A stretch of 64,000 nucleotides of DNA from positions 496,001 to 560,000 of the forward strand of contig NZ_JAINVW010000001.1 of the NCBI RefSeq assembly GCF_019880545.1, read 5' to 3'. This document shows positions 16,940 to 27,029 of this stretch, piece by piece (the stretch's first letter is position 1; each line of letters starts with the position of its first letter). This DNA comes from Flagellimonas meishanensis (GTDB lineage: Bacteria > Bacteroidota > Bacteroidia > Flavobacteriales > Flavobacteriaceae). Under the pieces are notes generated by a model. The model made no database searches and was not told where the DNA came from. It saw nothing but the letters and a program-made list of their open reading frames with translations. The position numbers were made by a program, and so were the translations under genes.

Positions 16940-17584
16940 ATGTTTCTTGAGAACACGGTCAACCCCAAAGAACAGTTCGGATGGATAGAGGTCATCTGCG
17001 GTTCCATGTTTTCTGGAAAGACGGAGGAACTTATCCGCAGGTTGAAACGGGCACAATTCGCCAAGCAAAAAGTGGAGATTTTTAAACCCATTGTGGACAC
17101 TCGTTATAACGAAGAAATGGTGGTTTCGCACGATGCCAATGAAATTCGTTCCACACCCGTGCCGGCCGCGGCCAATATTAGATTGTTGGCGGATGACTGT
17201 GACGTAGTGGGAATTGACGAAGCCCAATTTTTTGACGATGAGATCGTAACGGTTTGCAATGACCTGGCCAATAAAGGGGTACGGGTAGTGGTGGCCGGGC
17301 TGGACATGGATTTCAAGGGCAATCCCTTTGGGCCCATGCCCGCACTCATGGCAACAGCGGAATATGTGACCAAAGTGCATGCGGTTTGCACCCGAACTGG
17401 AAATTTGGCCAACTACAGTTTTCGAAAGTCCAAGGACAACAAGCTGGTGCTCCTGGGAGAGACCGAGGAATATGAACCGCTCAGCAGGGCGGCTTTTTAC
17501 AAGGCGATGCTCAAGGAAAGAATTAATCAATTGGATGTGGAGGCAGAAGAAATACAGGTAAAAAAGAAAATGGCCAATGAATAG
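16940..17584 (+). CDS. tdk: Thymidine kinase (lacking the usual zinc cysteines)
   Basis: The kinase phosphorylates thymidine with ATP for salvage. I chose the ATG at 16940 ([15 protein letters not shown]) because family members begin near the P-loop; a start at 16892 would add 16 unusual residues. The 214 residues include the P-loop [11 protein letters not shown], the lasso and catalytic region [11 protein letters not shown], and a GLDMDFKG loop. The zinc-finger segment is odd: where many type-II kinases have two Cys pairs, this one has VCTRTGNL and YEPLSRAAF, so only one Cys remains. The stop overlaps the start of alr by 8 bases. Confidence 0.94.
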   Translation: MFLENTVNPKEQFGWIEVICGSMFSGKTEELIRRLKRAQFAKQKVEIFKPIVDTRYNEEMVVSHDANEIRSTPVPAAANIRLLADDCDVVGIDEAQFFDDEIVTVCNDLANKGVRVVVAGLDMDFKGNPFGPMPALMATAEYVTKVHAVCTRTGNLANYSFRKSKDNKLVLLGETEEYEPLSRAAFYKAMLKERINQLDVEAEEIQVKKKMANE

Positions 17585-18686
17585 AATTGGTGAGACCACC
17601 CTGGAAATTGACCTAAACGCCCTGGCGCATAACTATGCCTACCTGAAATCCAAGACCTTGCCAGAAACCAAGTTCCTAGCCGTGGTCAAGGCCTTTGCCT
17701 ATGGCAGTGATATGGTCGCGGTCGCCAAAAAATTAGAAAACTTAGGAGTCGACTATTTTGCCGTGGCCTATGCCAAAGAAGGTGTTTTGCTGCGCGATTC
17801 GGGCATTGAAAGACCCATATTGGTATTGCATCCGCAACCTGCCCATTTGGACTGCATCATTGAGCGCTGTCTGGAACCCAGCCTGTACTCCACCAATGTA
17901 TTTGGTCAATTTTTAAAAACAGCCCAGGAAAAGAAGCAACATGCCTATCCCGTGCACATCAAGTTCAACACAGGGCTCAACCGGCTTGGGTTCAGGGAGG
18001 AAGACGTTGAATTCATTTTGAAACAATTGTGGCAACACAATGAAATCAAGATCAAATCCATTTTTTCCCATTTGGCGGCTTCAGAAGACCTGAATGAACA
18101 AGAATTCAGCAAAAACCAAATCGCCACTTTCGAAAATATTTCATCCCTCCTAATTGAAAAACTTGGTTATAGCCCTTTGCGACATATCCTAAACACTTCC
18201 GGTATTTTGAACTACCCGCAAGCCCAATTTGAAATGGTGCGAAGCGGCATCGGGCTGTACGGATATGGAAATGATGCGGAAGCGGATGCCAAATTAAAGC
18301 CGATCGCCACCCTAAAAACCATTATTTCACAAATTCATAAAATCAAACCAGATGAAACGGTGGGATACAATCGAGCCTTTAAATCGGATGTGCCAAAAAC
18401 TACGGCTACGCTTCCGCTGGGACATGCCGATGGTATTGGCAGGCAGTATGGCAACGGAAAGGGATATATAATGATCAATGGAAAAAAGGCCCCCATTATT
18501 GGCAACGTATGCATGGACATGATTATGGTGGATGTGGACGGTATTGATTGCAAAGAGGGTGATGAGGCACTCGTCTTCGGTCCAAAAAAATCAGCAGAGG
18601 CATTTGCGTCGGGCGCAAATACCATCTCTTATGAACTGCTCACGGCCATCTCACAACGTGTGAAGCGTGTAGTGATCGGAGCGTGA
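17577..18686 (+). CDS. alr: Alanine racemase
   Basis: The PLP enzyme makes D-alanine for peptidoglycan. The 369 residues match the family. [11 protein letters not shown] near residues 34-44 carries the PLP lysine; the usual motif is VKANAYG, and F at this place is common in flavobacteria. The phosphate-binding region [12 protein letters not shown] is near 220, VGYNRAF near 262 precedes the active Tyr region, and [12 protein letters not shown] is near 308. It starts inside the end of tdk (8-base overlap), so expression is probably coupled. The call is firm. Confidence 0.95.
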   Translation: MNRIGETTLEIDLNALAHNYAYLKSKTLPETKFLAVVKAFAYGSDMVAVAKKLENLGVDYFAVAYAKEGVLLRDSGIERPILVLHPQPAHLDCIIERCLEPSLYSTNVFGQFLKTAQEKKQHAYPVHIKFNTGLNRLGFREEDVEFILKQLWQHNEIKIKSIFSHLAASEDLNEQEFSKNQIATFENISSLLIEKLGYSPLRHILNTSGILNYPQAQFEMVRSGIGLYGYGNDAEADAKLKPIATLKTIISQIHKIKPDETVGYNRAFKSDVPKTTATLPLGHADGIGRQYGNGKGYIMINGKKAPIIGNVCMDMIMVDVDGIDCKEGDEALVFGPKKSAEAFASGANTISYELLTAISQRVKRVVIGA

Positions 18687-18762
18687 TTTTGTCTGTTTTT
18701 TGCGCAAGCTATATTTTTTTTGATTATTTTGTTTTTCTATTAACCAATACCTTAACTATAAC

Positions 18763-19164
18763 ATGGGATTTTTAAAAGAGTTTAAAGACTTTGCGATGAA
18801 AGGAAACCTGGTGGACATCGCCGTAGGTTTCGTTATGGGTGCCGCCTTCAACAAAGTGGTGTCCTCTTTCACCGGGGGAATAGTTTCCCCATTGATCGGC
18901 CTTTTGTTCAATGCCGATTTCAACGATTTAAAATATGTAATCAGCGAGGGAACCGTGAATGATGCCGGAGAAAAGGTGGGAGAAATAGCCGTTATGTACG
19001 GTGAGTTCCTTACCAACGTAATCGACTTCTTGATTGTGGCCTTTGTCATGTTTGTCGTTGTAAAAGCTGTCAACAAGATGAAAAAGCCTGAAGAACCAGC
19101 TGCTCCTGCCGGACCTACCGCAGAAGAATTGCTTGCAGAGATTCGGGATGCACTGAAGAAATAA
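18763..19164 (+). CDS. mscL: Large-conductance mechanosensitive channel
   Basis: MscL is a homopentameric inner-membrane channel that opens under hypo-osmotic tension. The 133-residue product has the amphipathic N-terminal helix (GFLKEFKDFAMKGN), the pore helix with DIAVGFVMGAAF and the following IVSPLIGLLF, a periplasmic loop, TM2 (IDFLIVAFVMFVVVKAV), and a charged C-terminal helix preceded by KKPEEPAAPAGP. Length and order are typical. It stands alone between alr and a strong terminator at 19214-19253. Confidence 0.97.
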   Translation: MGFLKEFKDFAMKGNLVDIAVGFVMGAAFNKVVSSFTGGIVSPLIGLLFNADFNDLKYVISEGTVNDAGEKVGEIAVMYGEFLTNVIDFLIVAFVMFVVVKAVNKMKKPEEPAAPAGPTAEELLAEIRDALKK

Positions 19165-19213
19165 GATTTGATTTCCCATTGATTTGGGAAACCGCTACAC
19201 CACAGTAACCCAA

Positions 19214-19253
19214 AACCGTCAGCGTGCTTCGCAACACGTTGGCGGTTGTTTTA
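19214..19253 (+). terminator. Rho-independent terminator after mscL
   Basis: AACCGTCAGCGTG (19214-19226) pairs with CACGTTGGCGGTT (19235-19247) through 13 pairs, two of them G-U, around an 8-base loop. GTTTTATTTAT follows. It closes the mscL unit. Confidence 0.85.
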
Positions 19254-19297
19254 TTTATAACATTTTGTTAAATAATGATTACAAACCATATTTGGTC

Positions 19298-19327
19298 TTG
19301 TATAAATGATAGTCTGATTTACCTTTG
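19298..19327 (+). promoter_or_regulatory. Probable sigma-ABfr promoter of asd
   Basis: TACCTTTG at 19320-19327 matches the -7 consensus TAnnTTTG exactly. A TTG at 19298-19300 lies 19 bases upstream, the usual -33 spacing. The asd ATG is at 19345. Confidence 0.6.
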
Positions 19328-19344
19328 CCCCAAGAATTAAAAAG

Positions 19345-20358
19345 ATGAAAGTAGCAGTTGTAGGTGCCACCGGCATGGTAGGCGAAGTTATGTTGGCGGT
19401 TTTGGCGGAGCGCGATTTCCCAATATCGGAGTTGATATTGGTGGCCTCCGAACGTTCAGTTGGCAAAAAGTTGGTTTATCAGGACAAGGAATATACCATC
19501 GTCGGTCTTGAAGATGCCGTTGCCTCCCGACCTGATATTGCCATTTTCTCGGCGGGAGGGGATACTTCCTTGGAATGGGCTCCACGATTTGCCGAAGTTG
19601 GCACCACGGTCATCGACAATTCTTCCGCATGGCGCATGGACCCGACCAAAAAATTGGTTGTCCCCGAAATCAATGCCCATGTCCTTGCCCCGGAAGACAA
19701 GATTATAGCCAATCCCAATTGTTCCACCATTCAATTGGTCATGGCCCTGAATCCCTTGCACAAAAAATATAGAATGAAACGTGTGGTGGTCTCTACCTAT
19801 CAATCCGTATCCGGAACCGGGGTAAAGGCTGTCCAACAAATGGAAAATGAAGCAGCGGGCATCAAGGGGGAGATGGCCTACCCCTATCCCATCAACCGAA
19901 ATGCATTGCCCCATTGTGACGTGTTTCTGGAAAACGGCTACACCAAAGAAGAAATGAAACTGGCCCGTGAGCCGCAAAAAATATTGGACGACCGTACTTT
20001 TTCCGTAACTGCAACGGCTGTTCGGATTCCCACCGCCGGAGGGCATTCAGAATCCGTGAATGTGGAATTTCACCAGGATTTTGAGCTGTCAGAAATCCGA
20101 AAGTTATTGAATGAAACCCCGGGCGTAGTGGTACAGGACAATCCGGACACCAACACCTACCCAATGCCCATCTATGCCAATGGAAGGGACGAGGTGTTCG
20201 TGGGCCGTATCCGCAGGGATGAGACCCAGCGAAATAGCCTCAACATGTGGATTGTGTCGGACAACCTTCGCAAAGGCGCAGCTACCAACGCCGTTCAAAT
20301 TGCGGAATACTTAGTGGAGCACAACTTGGTCTCTCCAACCACGGGCGCAATTTCATAA
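19345..20358 (+). CDS. asd: Aspartate-semialdehyde dehydrogenase
   Basis: The enzyme reduces aspartyl phosphate with NADPH to the semialdehyde, feeding lysine/DAP, threonine and methionine synthesis. The 337 residues begin with the Rossmann motif VVGATGMVGEVML (5-17). The catalytic cysteine lies in ANPNCSTIQLVMAL near 129-142, and the substrate and catalytic His region is in RIPTAGGHSESVN near 223-235. Length is normal. It has its own promoter at 19298-19327 and stands alone. The call is firm. Confidence 0.96.
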   Translation: MKVAVVGATGMVGEVMLAVLAERDFPISELILVASERSVGKKLVYQDKEYTIVGLEDAVASRPDIAIFSAGGDTSLEWAPRFAEVGTTVIDNSSAWRMDPTKKLVVPEINAHVLAPEDKIIANPNCSTIQLVMALNPLHKKYRMKRVVVSTYQSVSGTGVKAVQQMENEAAGIKGEMAYPYPINRNALPHCDVFLENGYTKEEMKLAREPQKILDDRTFSVTATAVRIPTAGGHSESVNVEFHQDFELSEIRKLLNETPGVVVQDNPDTNTYPMPIYANGRDEVFVGRIRRDETQRNSLNMWIVSDNLRKGAATNAVQIAEYLVEHNLVSPTTGAIS

Positions 20359-20433
20359 AATAAGTTAAAGACATTTCAGCGGCATCAGGATTGGTGGTTT
20401 TTGTGGTATTTTTATCGGAATCAATCCGAAAAC

Positions 20434-22587
20434 ATGCAAAAACCATATTTTATTGTCACAGTTTTTTTACTCGTGGCCTGTGAAACGGCTACACAAAGAG
20501 AGCCTATTATCGTGAACTATCCCCCAACTGAAAAAGTTGACACGGTGGACACCTATTTCGGAACCGAAGTAAAGGACCCCTACCGTTGGCTGGAAGATGA
20601 CCGGAGTGAAGCAACCGAAGCTTGGGTAAAGCAGCAAAATATGACCACCTTTGGGTATTTGGAAAAGATTCCTTTTCGCCAAGACCTAAAAAACCGATTG
20701 GAAAAGCTTTGGAACTATGAAAAATTGGGCTCCCCGTTCAAAGAAGGGGATTACACCTATTTCTATAAAAACAACGGACTCCAAGACCAATATGTGGTTT
20801 ATCGCAAAAAAGAAGGGGGAGAAGAGGAAGTGTTTCTTGACCCCAACACCTTTTCCGAAGATGGTACAACCTCACTTATGGGCCTGAGTTTTACCAAGGA
20901 TGGTTCCAAGGCGGCCTATCTTATCTCCGAAGGAGGTAGCGACTGGCGCAAGGGCATTGTCATCAATACAGAAACCATTGAGGTCGTGGAGGACACCTTG
21001 GTCGACATCAAGTTCAGTGGAATTGCCTGGAAAGGGAACGATGGTTTCTTCTACTCTAGTTATGACAAACCCGACGGCAGCGAACTTTCTGCCAAAACAG
21101 ACCAACACAAGCTGTATTATCATAAATTAGGAACTCCCCAGTCGGAAGATGAATTGATTTTTGGTGGAATCCCTAGCGAGAAACATCGTTATGTCTGGGG
21201 CTCGGTATCCGAAGATGAACGTTACTTGTTTATCCAGGCCGCTGTATCTACTTCTGGAAACAAATTGTTTATGAAGGACCTATCGGTTCCCGATGCCCAA
21301 TTGATCACTATTTTGGATGATACATCTTCCGACACTTACTATATTGATAACGATGGGCCACAATTATTTTTGGTTACCAACTTAAATGCGCCCAATAAAA
21401 AGATAGTAACGGTCGATGCATCCAATCCTATCCCAGAACATTGGAGCGACATAATCCCCGAAACCGAAAACGTGCTGACCGCTGGCGCTGGTGGTGGGTA
21501 TTTCTTTGCCGAGTATATGGTCGATGCCATCTCCAAAGTGTTTCAATACGATTATCAGGGCAAGTTGCTCCGGGAGGTTGAACTGCCCGGTGTGGGTAGT
21601 GCCAACGGCTTTGGTGGCAAAAAAGAAGAAAAAGAGTTCTATTTTTCCTTTACCAACTATAATACCCCAGGTTCATCCTATAAATTTAATGTGGAGACGG
21701 GCGAATATGAACAATATTGGAAGCCCGAAATCGACTTTGATCCTGATGATTATGAGTCCACTCAGGTGTTTTATACCTCTAAGGATGGGACAAAAGTGCC
21801 CATGATCATCACCCATAAAAAAGGCTTGGAACTTAACGGAAAAAACCCCACCATACTTTACGGGTACGGCGGATTCAACATTAGCCTAACCCCCTCTTTC
21901 AGCATAGTGAACGCGGTTTGGATGGAACAGGGCGGTGTTTATGCGGTGCCCAACCTTCGTGGGGGTGGGGAATATGGTAAAAAATGGCACCTTGCCGGAA
22001 CCAAACTTCAAAAACAGAACGTTTTCGACGATTTTATTGCCGCTGCGGAATACTTGATCGAGAACAAATATACGTCCAAGGAATACTTGGCCATTCGTGG
22101 GGGATCCAACGGAGGGCTTTTGGTGGGGGCCACCATGACCCAAAGACCTGATCTGATGCAGGTGGCGCTTCCCGCAGTGGGCGTGTTGGACATGTTGCGC
22201 TACCATACCTTCACGGCAGGTGCCGGGTGGGACTATGACTATGGAACCTCGGAAGAAAGTGAAGAGATGTTCAATTACCTTAAAGGATATTCCCCCGTGC
22301 ACAATGTAAAGGAAGGCGTTGCCTATCCGGCAACTTTGGTCACCACGGGCGACCATGATGACCGGGTGGTTCCGGCACACAGTTTCAAGTTTGCGGCAGT
22401 GCTTCAGGAAAAGCAGGCCGGGGCAAATCCGACCCTAATCCGGATTGAAACCAAAGCTGGGCATGGTGCGGGCACCCCAGTGAGCAAAACAATAGAGCAA
22501 TATGCCGATATTTTTGGGTTCACTCTGTACAACATGGGTTTTGATAAGCTTCCAAACCAGGCAGTTTTAAAGGAATTCAAGGACTGA
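20434..22587 (+). CDS. Prolyl oligopeptidase family serine peptidase, lipoprotein
   Basis: The protein cleaves short proline-containing peptides after Pro. I chose the ATG at 20434 since it gives a lipoprotein signal peptide ([16 protein letters not shown], Cys at 16). The 717 residues contain an N-terminal region starting DPYRWLED, a seven-bladed propeller, and the alpha/beta hydrolase domain. The catalytic set is Ser558 in [11 protein letters not shown], Asp in GDHDDRVV near 640-643 and His677 in AGHGAG. It belongs to family S9A. Export fits use of environmental peptides or a periplasmic role. It stands alone. Confidence 0.94.
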   Translation: MQKPYFIVTVFLLVACETATQREPIIVNYPPTEKVDTVDTYFGTEVKDPYRWLEDDRSEATEAWVKQQNMTTFGYLEKIPFRQDLKNRLEKLWNYEKLGSPFKEGDYTYFYKNNGLQDQYVVYRKKEGGEEEVFLDPNTFSEDGTTSLMGLSFTKDGSKAAYLISEGGSDWRKGIVINTETIEVVEDTLVDIKFSGIAWKGNDGFFYSSYDKPDGSELSAKTDQHKLYYHKLGTPQSEDELIFGGIPSEKHRYVWGSVSEDERYLFIQAAVSTSGNKLFMKDLSVPDAQLITILDDTSSDTYYIDNDGPQLFLVTNLNAPNKKIVTVDASNPIPEHWSDIIPETENVLTAGAGGGYFFAEYMVDAISKVFQYDYQGKLLREVELPGVGSANGFGGKKEEKEFYFSFTNYNTPGSSYKFNVETGEYEQYWKPEIDFDPDDYESTQVFYTSKDGTKVPMIITHKKGLELNGKNPTILYGYGGFNISLTPSFSIVNAVWMEQGGVYAVPNLRGGGEYGKKWHLAGTKLQKQNVFDDFIAAAEYLIENKYTSKEYLAIRGGSNGGLLVGATMTQRPDLMQVALPAVGVLDMLRYHTFTAGAGWDYDYGTSEESEEMFNYLKGYSPVHNVKEGVAYPATLVTTGDHDDRVVPAHSFKFAAVLQEKQAGANPTLIRIETKAGHGAGTPVSKTIEQYADIFGFTLYNMGFDKLPNQAVLKEFKD

Positions 22588-22629
22588 CCATGTATTTGAT
22601 TCATTTATGTTCTCTCTGATAGCATCACC

Positions 22630-23625
22630 ATGTTAAAAGTTCATGTGGACTCTTTTGGTTATGAGGGCCAGACCGTTTTGAAGGACATTTCCTTTGAAGT
22701 GCCCAAAGGGCAGCATTTGGCCATAATGGGTGAAAGCGGTTCTGGAAAAAGCACTTTGTTGAAAATCATTTACGGTCTTTTACATGTTGAAAAAGGTGCC
22801 ATATTTTGGGGAAATCAAGAAGTATTGGGTCCCAACTTCAACTTGGTTCCCGGCGAATCCTACATGAAATATCTTTCCCAGGATTTTGACCTGATGCCCC
22901 ATACCACCGTAGAGGAGAACATTGCCCAACATCTTTCCGTATTTGAGCAGGATGCCCATCCACAGCGGGTGGCTACCCTTTTGGAACTTATTGAAATGGA
23001 AAAATATGCACGGGTAAAGGTTAAAAAATTAAGTGGCGGTCAACAACAGCGGGTGGCCCTAGCAAGGGTCCTGGCCCAAGAGCCGGAAGTGCTTTTGTTG
23101 GATGAGCCTTTTGGACACATTGACAACTTTAAAAGAAATTCCTTGAGGCGAAACCTATTCCAATATTTGAAGGAAAAAGGGATTGCCATCATCATGGCTA
23201 GCCATGATCCCAACGATGTGCTCCCGTTTGCCGACAGAACGCTTATCCTAAAAAATGGCCTGGTCGTTGCCCAAGGGCAAACCAGGGACCTCTACTCCAA
23301 TCCTCCCGATTATTATACCGCTTCTTTGTTCGGCGAGGTAAACGAAGTACCAATCAGCCTGCTTAAATCCTACGCTGCCATTGACAGATCCGTATTGGTG
23401 TATACGCATGAGTTCAAGGCTTCGGACACATCTGGAGTAAAGGTGCTAGTGGTCAGGTCCTACTTCAAGGGAAACCATTTTTTGAATGAAGGTGTTGCGG
23501 ATGAGAAAACATCACTTTACTTCAATACGCCAAATGAACTGAAAGTGGGCGACACGATTTTTCTTAATGTATCTTTGGAGACCATCAATCGGCGTCTTCA
23601 TATTGGAAAGAAACCAAATAATTAA
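22630..23625 (+). CDS. Orphan ABC transporter ATP-binding protein
   Basis: The 331-residue ATPase has Walker A GESGSGKST near 36-44, a Q-loop YLSQDFDLMP, signature LSGGQQQRVALARV near 137, Walker B VLLLDEPFGHID, and H-loop MASHDPNDV. The domain resembles PotA/CysA-type importers. A C-terminal extension of about 95 residues (from about 235) may be a regulatory or TOBE-like module (VLVVRSYFKGNHFLN). No permease or binding protein is adjacent, so its partner lies elsewhere or it acts alone. The arfB-like gene begins within its last 23 bases. The substrate is unknown. Confidence 0.87.
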   Translation: MLKVHVDSFGYEGQTVLKDISFEVPKGQHLAIMGESGSGKSTLLKIIYGLLHVEKGAIFWGNQEVLGPNFNLVPGESYMKYLSQDFDLMPHTTVEENIAQHLSVFEQDAHPQRVATLLELIEMEKYARVKVKKLSGGQQQRVALARVLAQEPEVLLLDEPFGHIDNFKRNSLRRNLFQYLKEKGIAIIMASHDPNDVLPFADRTLILKNGLVVAQGQTRDLYSNPPDYYTASLFGEVNEVPISLLKSYAAIDRSVLVYTHEFKASDTSGVKVLVVRSYFKGNHFLNEGVADEKTSLYFNTPNELKVGDTIFLNVSLETINRRLHIGKKPNN

Positions 23626-24007
23626 GGAACTGTCTTTTAAGGCCATTCGAAGTGGTGGTGCAGGCGGTCAACATGTCAACAAGGTCTCTTCAAAAGTGGA
23701 GCTTACCTTTGACGTTGTAAATTCCGAGGGGCTTTCGGACCAAGAAAGGGAGCGCGTGCTTTTAAAACTTGAGTCCAGATTGACCCAGGATGGGGTGCTG
23801 AAGCTGCAGTGTGATGAATCCAGAAGTCAACATAAAAACAAGGGGCTTGTGACAAGTCGTTTTTTTGAGATGTTAAAGAAGTCCCTGGAGGTTCCGAAAA
23901 AGCGAAAGCGCACAAGACCTTCCAAATCGGCCATCGAAAAGCGATTGAAAACAAAAAAAATAAAGGCTTGGAAAAAAGTGGGGCGAAAACGACCTCCTTT
24001 GGAATGA
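23603..24007 (+). CDS. arfB: ArfB-like aminoacyl-tRNA hydrolase (peptide chain release factor-like)
   Basis: ArfB rescues stalled ribosomes by hydrolysing peptidyl-tRNA. The GGQ motif stands in SGGAGGQHVNKVSSKVEL, and a basic C-terminal tail (KKRKRTRPSKSAIEKRLKTKK) would enter the mRNA channel. I propose a TTG start at 23603 (reading MERNQIIKELSFKA) giving 134 residues, the family length. An ATG at 23567 would add 12 atypical residues. The gene overlaps the end of the ABC ATPase by 23 bases. The GreA-like gene converges with a 3-base gap. The start choice is inference. Confidence 0.87.
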   Translation: MERNQIIKELSFKAIRSGGAGGQHVNKVSSKVELTFDVVNSEGLSDQERERVLLKLESRLTQDGVLKLQCDESRSQHKNKGLVTSRFFEMLKKSLEVPKKRKRTRPSKSAIEKRLKTKKIKAWKKVGRKRPPLE

Positions 24008-24010
24008 CCA

Positions 24011-24457
24011 TCACATGGTATCCAAAATCGTATATTTCTTCCCATTGAATGCAAATTCCTCTCCCATTTCCTTCCCAATAAGCAACCTTGCCATCGGTGA
24101 ACCTGCCGAAATGCAGTACACGTGGTTCCCATTATCAATAAAAACCTCCGAGGAAATAGCTATAAAGTAATCGGCTAGGCTGGTTTTTACCAAACTTCCC
24201 AAACTGACTTTAGTGGTGTTTGAACCAATGCCGATTCGCCGGAGTACGCTTCGTGATTTTTCAATGTCCGATAATTGCTGGGAAAGTTTTTCCTGTTCCA
24301 ACTGCACCATCGCCCTGCCGGTCTCGTGCTTGTCCCCAGCACTGCTTTTGGTCTCCGAATCCAAGGATTCGCGCAGACCAGCCATTTGTTTTAAGATTCG
24401 CTGTTCTCGATTTTCGAGCTGGGACCGACAATGTTGCAACAACCTTTCCTTGTTCAT
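24011..24457 (-). CDS. GreA/GreB-like protein
   Basis: The 148-residue protein combines an N-terminal predicted coiled coil (about 1-80: QLENREQRILKQMAGLRESL and QLEQEKLSQQLSDIEKSR) with a C-terminal FKBP-like fold (SLGSLVKTSLADYFIAIS, CISAGSPMARLLIGKEMGEEF). That is the layout of Gre transcript-cleavage factors. The conserved acidic tip of GreA is not obvious; DSETKSSAGDKHETG occupies the hairpin end. Some databases call this family 3-oxoacyl-ACP synthase, which the sequence does not support. It shares a 4-base ATGA overlap with the upstream DAO gene. Confidence 0.78.
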   Translation of the reverse strand: MNKERLLQHCRSQLENREQRILKQMAGLRESLDSETKSSAGDKHETGRAMVQLEQEKLSQQLSDIEKSRSVLRRIGIGSNTTKVSLGSLVKTSLADYFIAISSEVFIDNGNHVYCISAGSPMARLLIGKEMGEEFAFNGKKYTILDTM

Positions 24458-25569
24458 GCCAAATCAGCCAGTTCCTTGCCCACCAAACTGCCCAGGGCCA
24501 CTCCCATGCCCCCCAATCGAACACCGCAGAAAACCCTCTCAGAAACTTGTTTTACAATCGGCACTTTTTGTTTGCCAATACCCATGATTCCGCTCCATCG
24601 TTGGTCAATTTCTACCTTTTGGTTTGGCAAGATTACATCCTTGAGCAATTCTTCAAGTCTTTGCTGAATAAGCGGAGTCTGTCCAAAATCTGAGGTTTCC
24701 TCTCCCTTTAAATCCAAGTTACGGCCACCGCCGAACAGTATGCGATTATCTATGTTTCTGAAGTAGTAATAGCCTTCATCAAAATGAAAGGTTCCTTTTA
24801 TGCTTAAATCCTTGATGGGTTTTGTGATCAAAACCTGTGCCCTTGCGGGCCGGACAGTTTCGGTTTTAAGGAGTTTTGATGCAAATCCGTTGGTGGCCAC
24901 AAATACATTCCCTGTATCAAATTCAAAGTCTTTGGTAATTATAACCGCCCCTTTACCGAAATCCCGGACCGATTCCACCTCGATACCGTTCAAAACGGGT
25001 ATGCCATTGAGCAAGCACGTTTGTAACAAGGCTTGCATCATCTTACCTGTATCCAATTGCCCTTCAAGCTGATGTGTGATATACTTGCCTTGAATCTTGC
25101 CAAACTGGAACCTGTTGTTGTTCAAAATGAATGGCCCCTTGCCAAAAATTGGTCCGAGCATCCGGTTCATGCCCTCCATGCCATACAAACAGGATTGGTA
25201 CAATTCTGAATGCCCTTCCAAAAAGAGTTCATGTCCCCCGAGCTGTTCAAAACCAATCTCCTTATCGCCCAACAATTTCCGTAAGGCTAGAATGCCCTCC
25301 CATCGTCTGCGGACCAAGTCCACCACTTCATCTTCAGTATGTGTTTTTAAATCGGACAATAGTTCCGATATACTTCCGAAACAGGCAAAGCCTGCATTTT
25401 TGGTGCTTGCTCCCTGGGGCAGGCTGCCCCGCTCCAAAACCAGTACCTTACTTTCAGGGTGCTTTTTCTTTAATTGAAGGGCACAGGTAAGACCGACAAT
25501 GCCGCTTCCAACGATGGTAAAATCGACATTGGCAAACCATGTTTTATATTCCCAATAGCTTAACTGCAT
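24454..25569 (-). CDS. FAD-dependent oxidoreductase (DAO family)
   Basis: The 371-residue protein has the Rossmann dinucleotide-binding motif VGSGIVGLTCALQL near residues 21-34, KVLVLERGSLPQGASTKNAG after it, and a C-terminal FAD contact VFCGVRLGGMGVALG. These mark the glycine/D-amino-acid oxidase group. It oxidises a C-N bond of an amine or amino acid, substrate not known. A GreA-like gene follows by a 4-base overlap. A terminator separates it from accC upstream. No transporter or catabolic partner is adjacent. Confidence 0.88.
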   Translation of the reverse strand: MQLSYWEYKTWFANVDFTIVGSGIVGLTCALQLKKKHPESKVLVLERGSLPQGASTKNAGFACFGSISELLSDLKTHTEDEVVDLVRRRWEGILALRKLLGDKEIGFEQLGGHELFLEGHSELYQSCLYGMEGMNRMLGPIFGKGPFILNNNRFQFGKIQGKYITHQLEGQLDTGKMMQALLQTCLLNGIPVLNGIEVESVRDFGKGAVIITKDFEFDTGNVFVATNGFASKLLKTETVRPARAQVLITKPIKDLSIKGTFHFDEGYYYFRNIDNRILFGGGRNLDLKGEETSDFGQTPLIQQRLEELLKDVILPNQKVEIDQRWSGIMGIGKQKVPIVKQVSERVFCGVRLGGMGVALGSLVGKELADLA

Positions 25570-25574
25570 AAAAC

Positions 25575-25603
25575 AAAAGCCCCGATATCTCAGGGCTTTT
25601 TTT
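25575..25603 (-). terminator. Terminator after accC
   Basis: The hairpin AAGCCC-TGAGATATCG-GGGCTT read on the minus strand is followed by TTGTTTTATG. It stands right at the end of accC (stop 25602-25604), partly within the stop region, and before the DAO gene start (25569). The plus strand also has a T run, so it may act both ways. Confidence 0.75.
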
Positions 25604-26954
25604 AGTATTGATATTTTGGGTCCATTTTAAACCCTTCCATGAACTTGGTGGTGTAGTTTCCTGCCAAATAATCTGGATGGTCCATAAGTTGTCTGTGGAA
25701 CGGGATGGTGGTCTTGATTCCTTCAATAACAAATTCATCCAAGGCCCTTCGCATCTTATTGATGGCCTCCTCCCTGGTCTGAGCGGTTGTTATCAGCTTT
25801 GCGATCATGGAATCGTAGTTGGGCGGAATCATATATCCGCTGTACACGTGGGTATCAAGGCGCACGCCGTGTCCCCCAGGGGTATGCAGGGTCGTTATCT
25901 TACCTGGAGAAGGTCTAAAATCGTTGTAAGGGTCTTCCGCATTTATCCTGCACTCGATGGAATGCAGTTTTGGATAATAGTTCTTCCCTGAAATAGGCAC
26001 CCCACCTGCAACCAAGATTTGTTCCCGAATCAAATCGTAATCCACTACCTGTTCGGTAATGGGGTGTTCCACCTGAATACGGGTGTTCATTTCCATGAAA
26101 TAGAAATTGCGGTGTTTATCGACCAAAAACTCCACAGTCCCGGCTCCTTCATACTTGATGAATTCCGCTGCCTTGACCGCTGCTTTACCCATGGCTTCCC
26201 GAAGGGAATCGGTCATAAAGGGCGATGGGGTCTCTTCGGTCAATTTTTGGTGCCTCCGTTGCACGGAACAATCCCGCTCAGATAGGTGACAGGCTTTCCC
26301 ATATTGGTCCCCCACCACTTGAATCTCGATATGGCGGGGTTCCTCAATCAATTTCTCCATGTACATACCTCCATTGCCAAATGCAGCAGTGGCTTCCTTT
26401 ACGGCACTTTCAAAATTCTTTTCTATTTCATCCTCGGACCAAATGGCACGCATACCTTTTCCACCACCTCCCGCGGTGGCCTTGATCATCACGGGATAGC
26501 CCATCTTTTTGGCCTCCTTCTTGGCATGGGCCACATCCTTTAGCAGCCCGTCGGAACCGGGAACGGTGGGAACACCTGCTTTTTTCATGGTTTCCTTTGC
26601 AGTGGCCTTGTCTCCCATTTTTTCGATCTGCTCTTCGGAAGCACCTATGAATTTAATCTTGTGCTCTGCACAGATCTTTGAGAACTTGGCATTTTCGGAA
26701 AGAAACCCATACCCAGGATGAATTGCATCGGCATTTGTGATTTCGGCCGCAGCGATGATGTTTGGTATCTTTAGATAGGATTCGCTGCTGGGCGCAGGTC
26801 CAATACATACGGCTTCATCTGCAAATCGGACATGGAGACTTTCCTCGTCGGCCTTGGAATAGACCGCTACCGTTTTAATCCCCATTTCCTTACAGGTGCG
26901 TATAATCCTTAGGGCTATTTCGCCTCTGTTGGCAATCAATATTTTTTTAAACAT
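25602..26954 (-). CDS. accC: Biotin carboxylase subunit of acetyl-CoA carboxylase
   Basis: The ATP-grasp enzyme carboxylates biotin on BCCP with bicarbonate and ATP. The 450 residues contain [16 protein letters not shown] at the start, the glycine-rich ATP loop [12 protein letters not shown] near 160, [15 protein letters not shown] near 228, and [15 protein letters not shown] near 286, all typical. Length is exactly normal. It is the last gene in the run DUF177-rpmF-fabH-accB-accC, after accB by 75 bases. Confidence 0.97.
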   Translation of the reverse strand: MFKKILIANRGEIALRIIRTCKEMGIKTVAVYSKADEESLHVRFADEAVCIGPAPSSESYLKIPNIIAAAEITNADAIHPGYGFLSENAKFSKICAEHKIKFIGASEEQIEKMGDKATAKETMKKAGVPTVPGSDGLLKDVAHAKKEAKKMGYPVMIKATAGGGGKGMRAIWSEDEIEKNFESAVKEATAAFGNGGMYMEKLIEEPRHIEIQVVGDQYGKACHLSERDCSVQRRHQKLTEETPSPFMTDSLREAMGKAAVKAAEFIKYEGAGTVEFLVDKHRNFYFMEMNTRIQVEHPITEQVVDYDLIREQILVAGGVPISGKNYYPKLHSIECRINAEDPYNDFRPSPGKITTLHTPGGHGVRLDTHVYSGYMIPPNYDSMIAKLITTAQTREEAINKMRRALDEFVIEGIKTTIPFHRQLMDHPDYLAGNYTTKFMEGFKMDPKYQY

Positions 26955-27029
26955 AACACCTTTTGATTTTCAAACCCCATATTCCATTTACCGCCAACCG
27001 TGGTGGCTCTGGAACATGGGCCGTGATAT

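Noticed and set aside
24011-24457. 3-oxoacyl-ACP synthase label for the GreA-like protein
   Set aside because: There is no thiolase fold or Cys-His-His set; coiled coil plus FKBP-like region fits Gre-type proteins.
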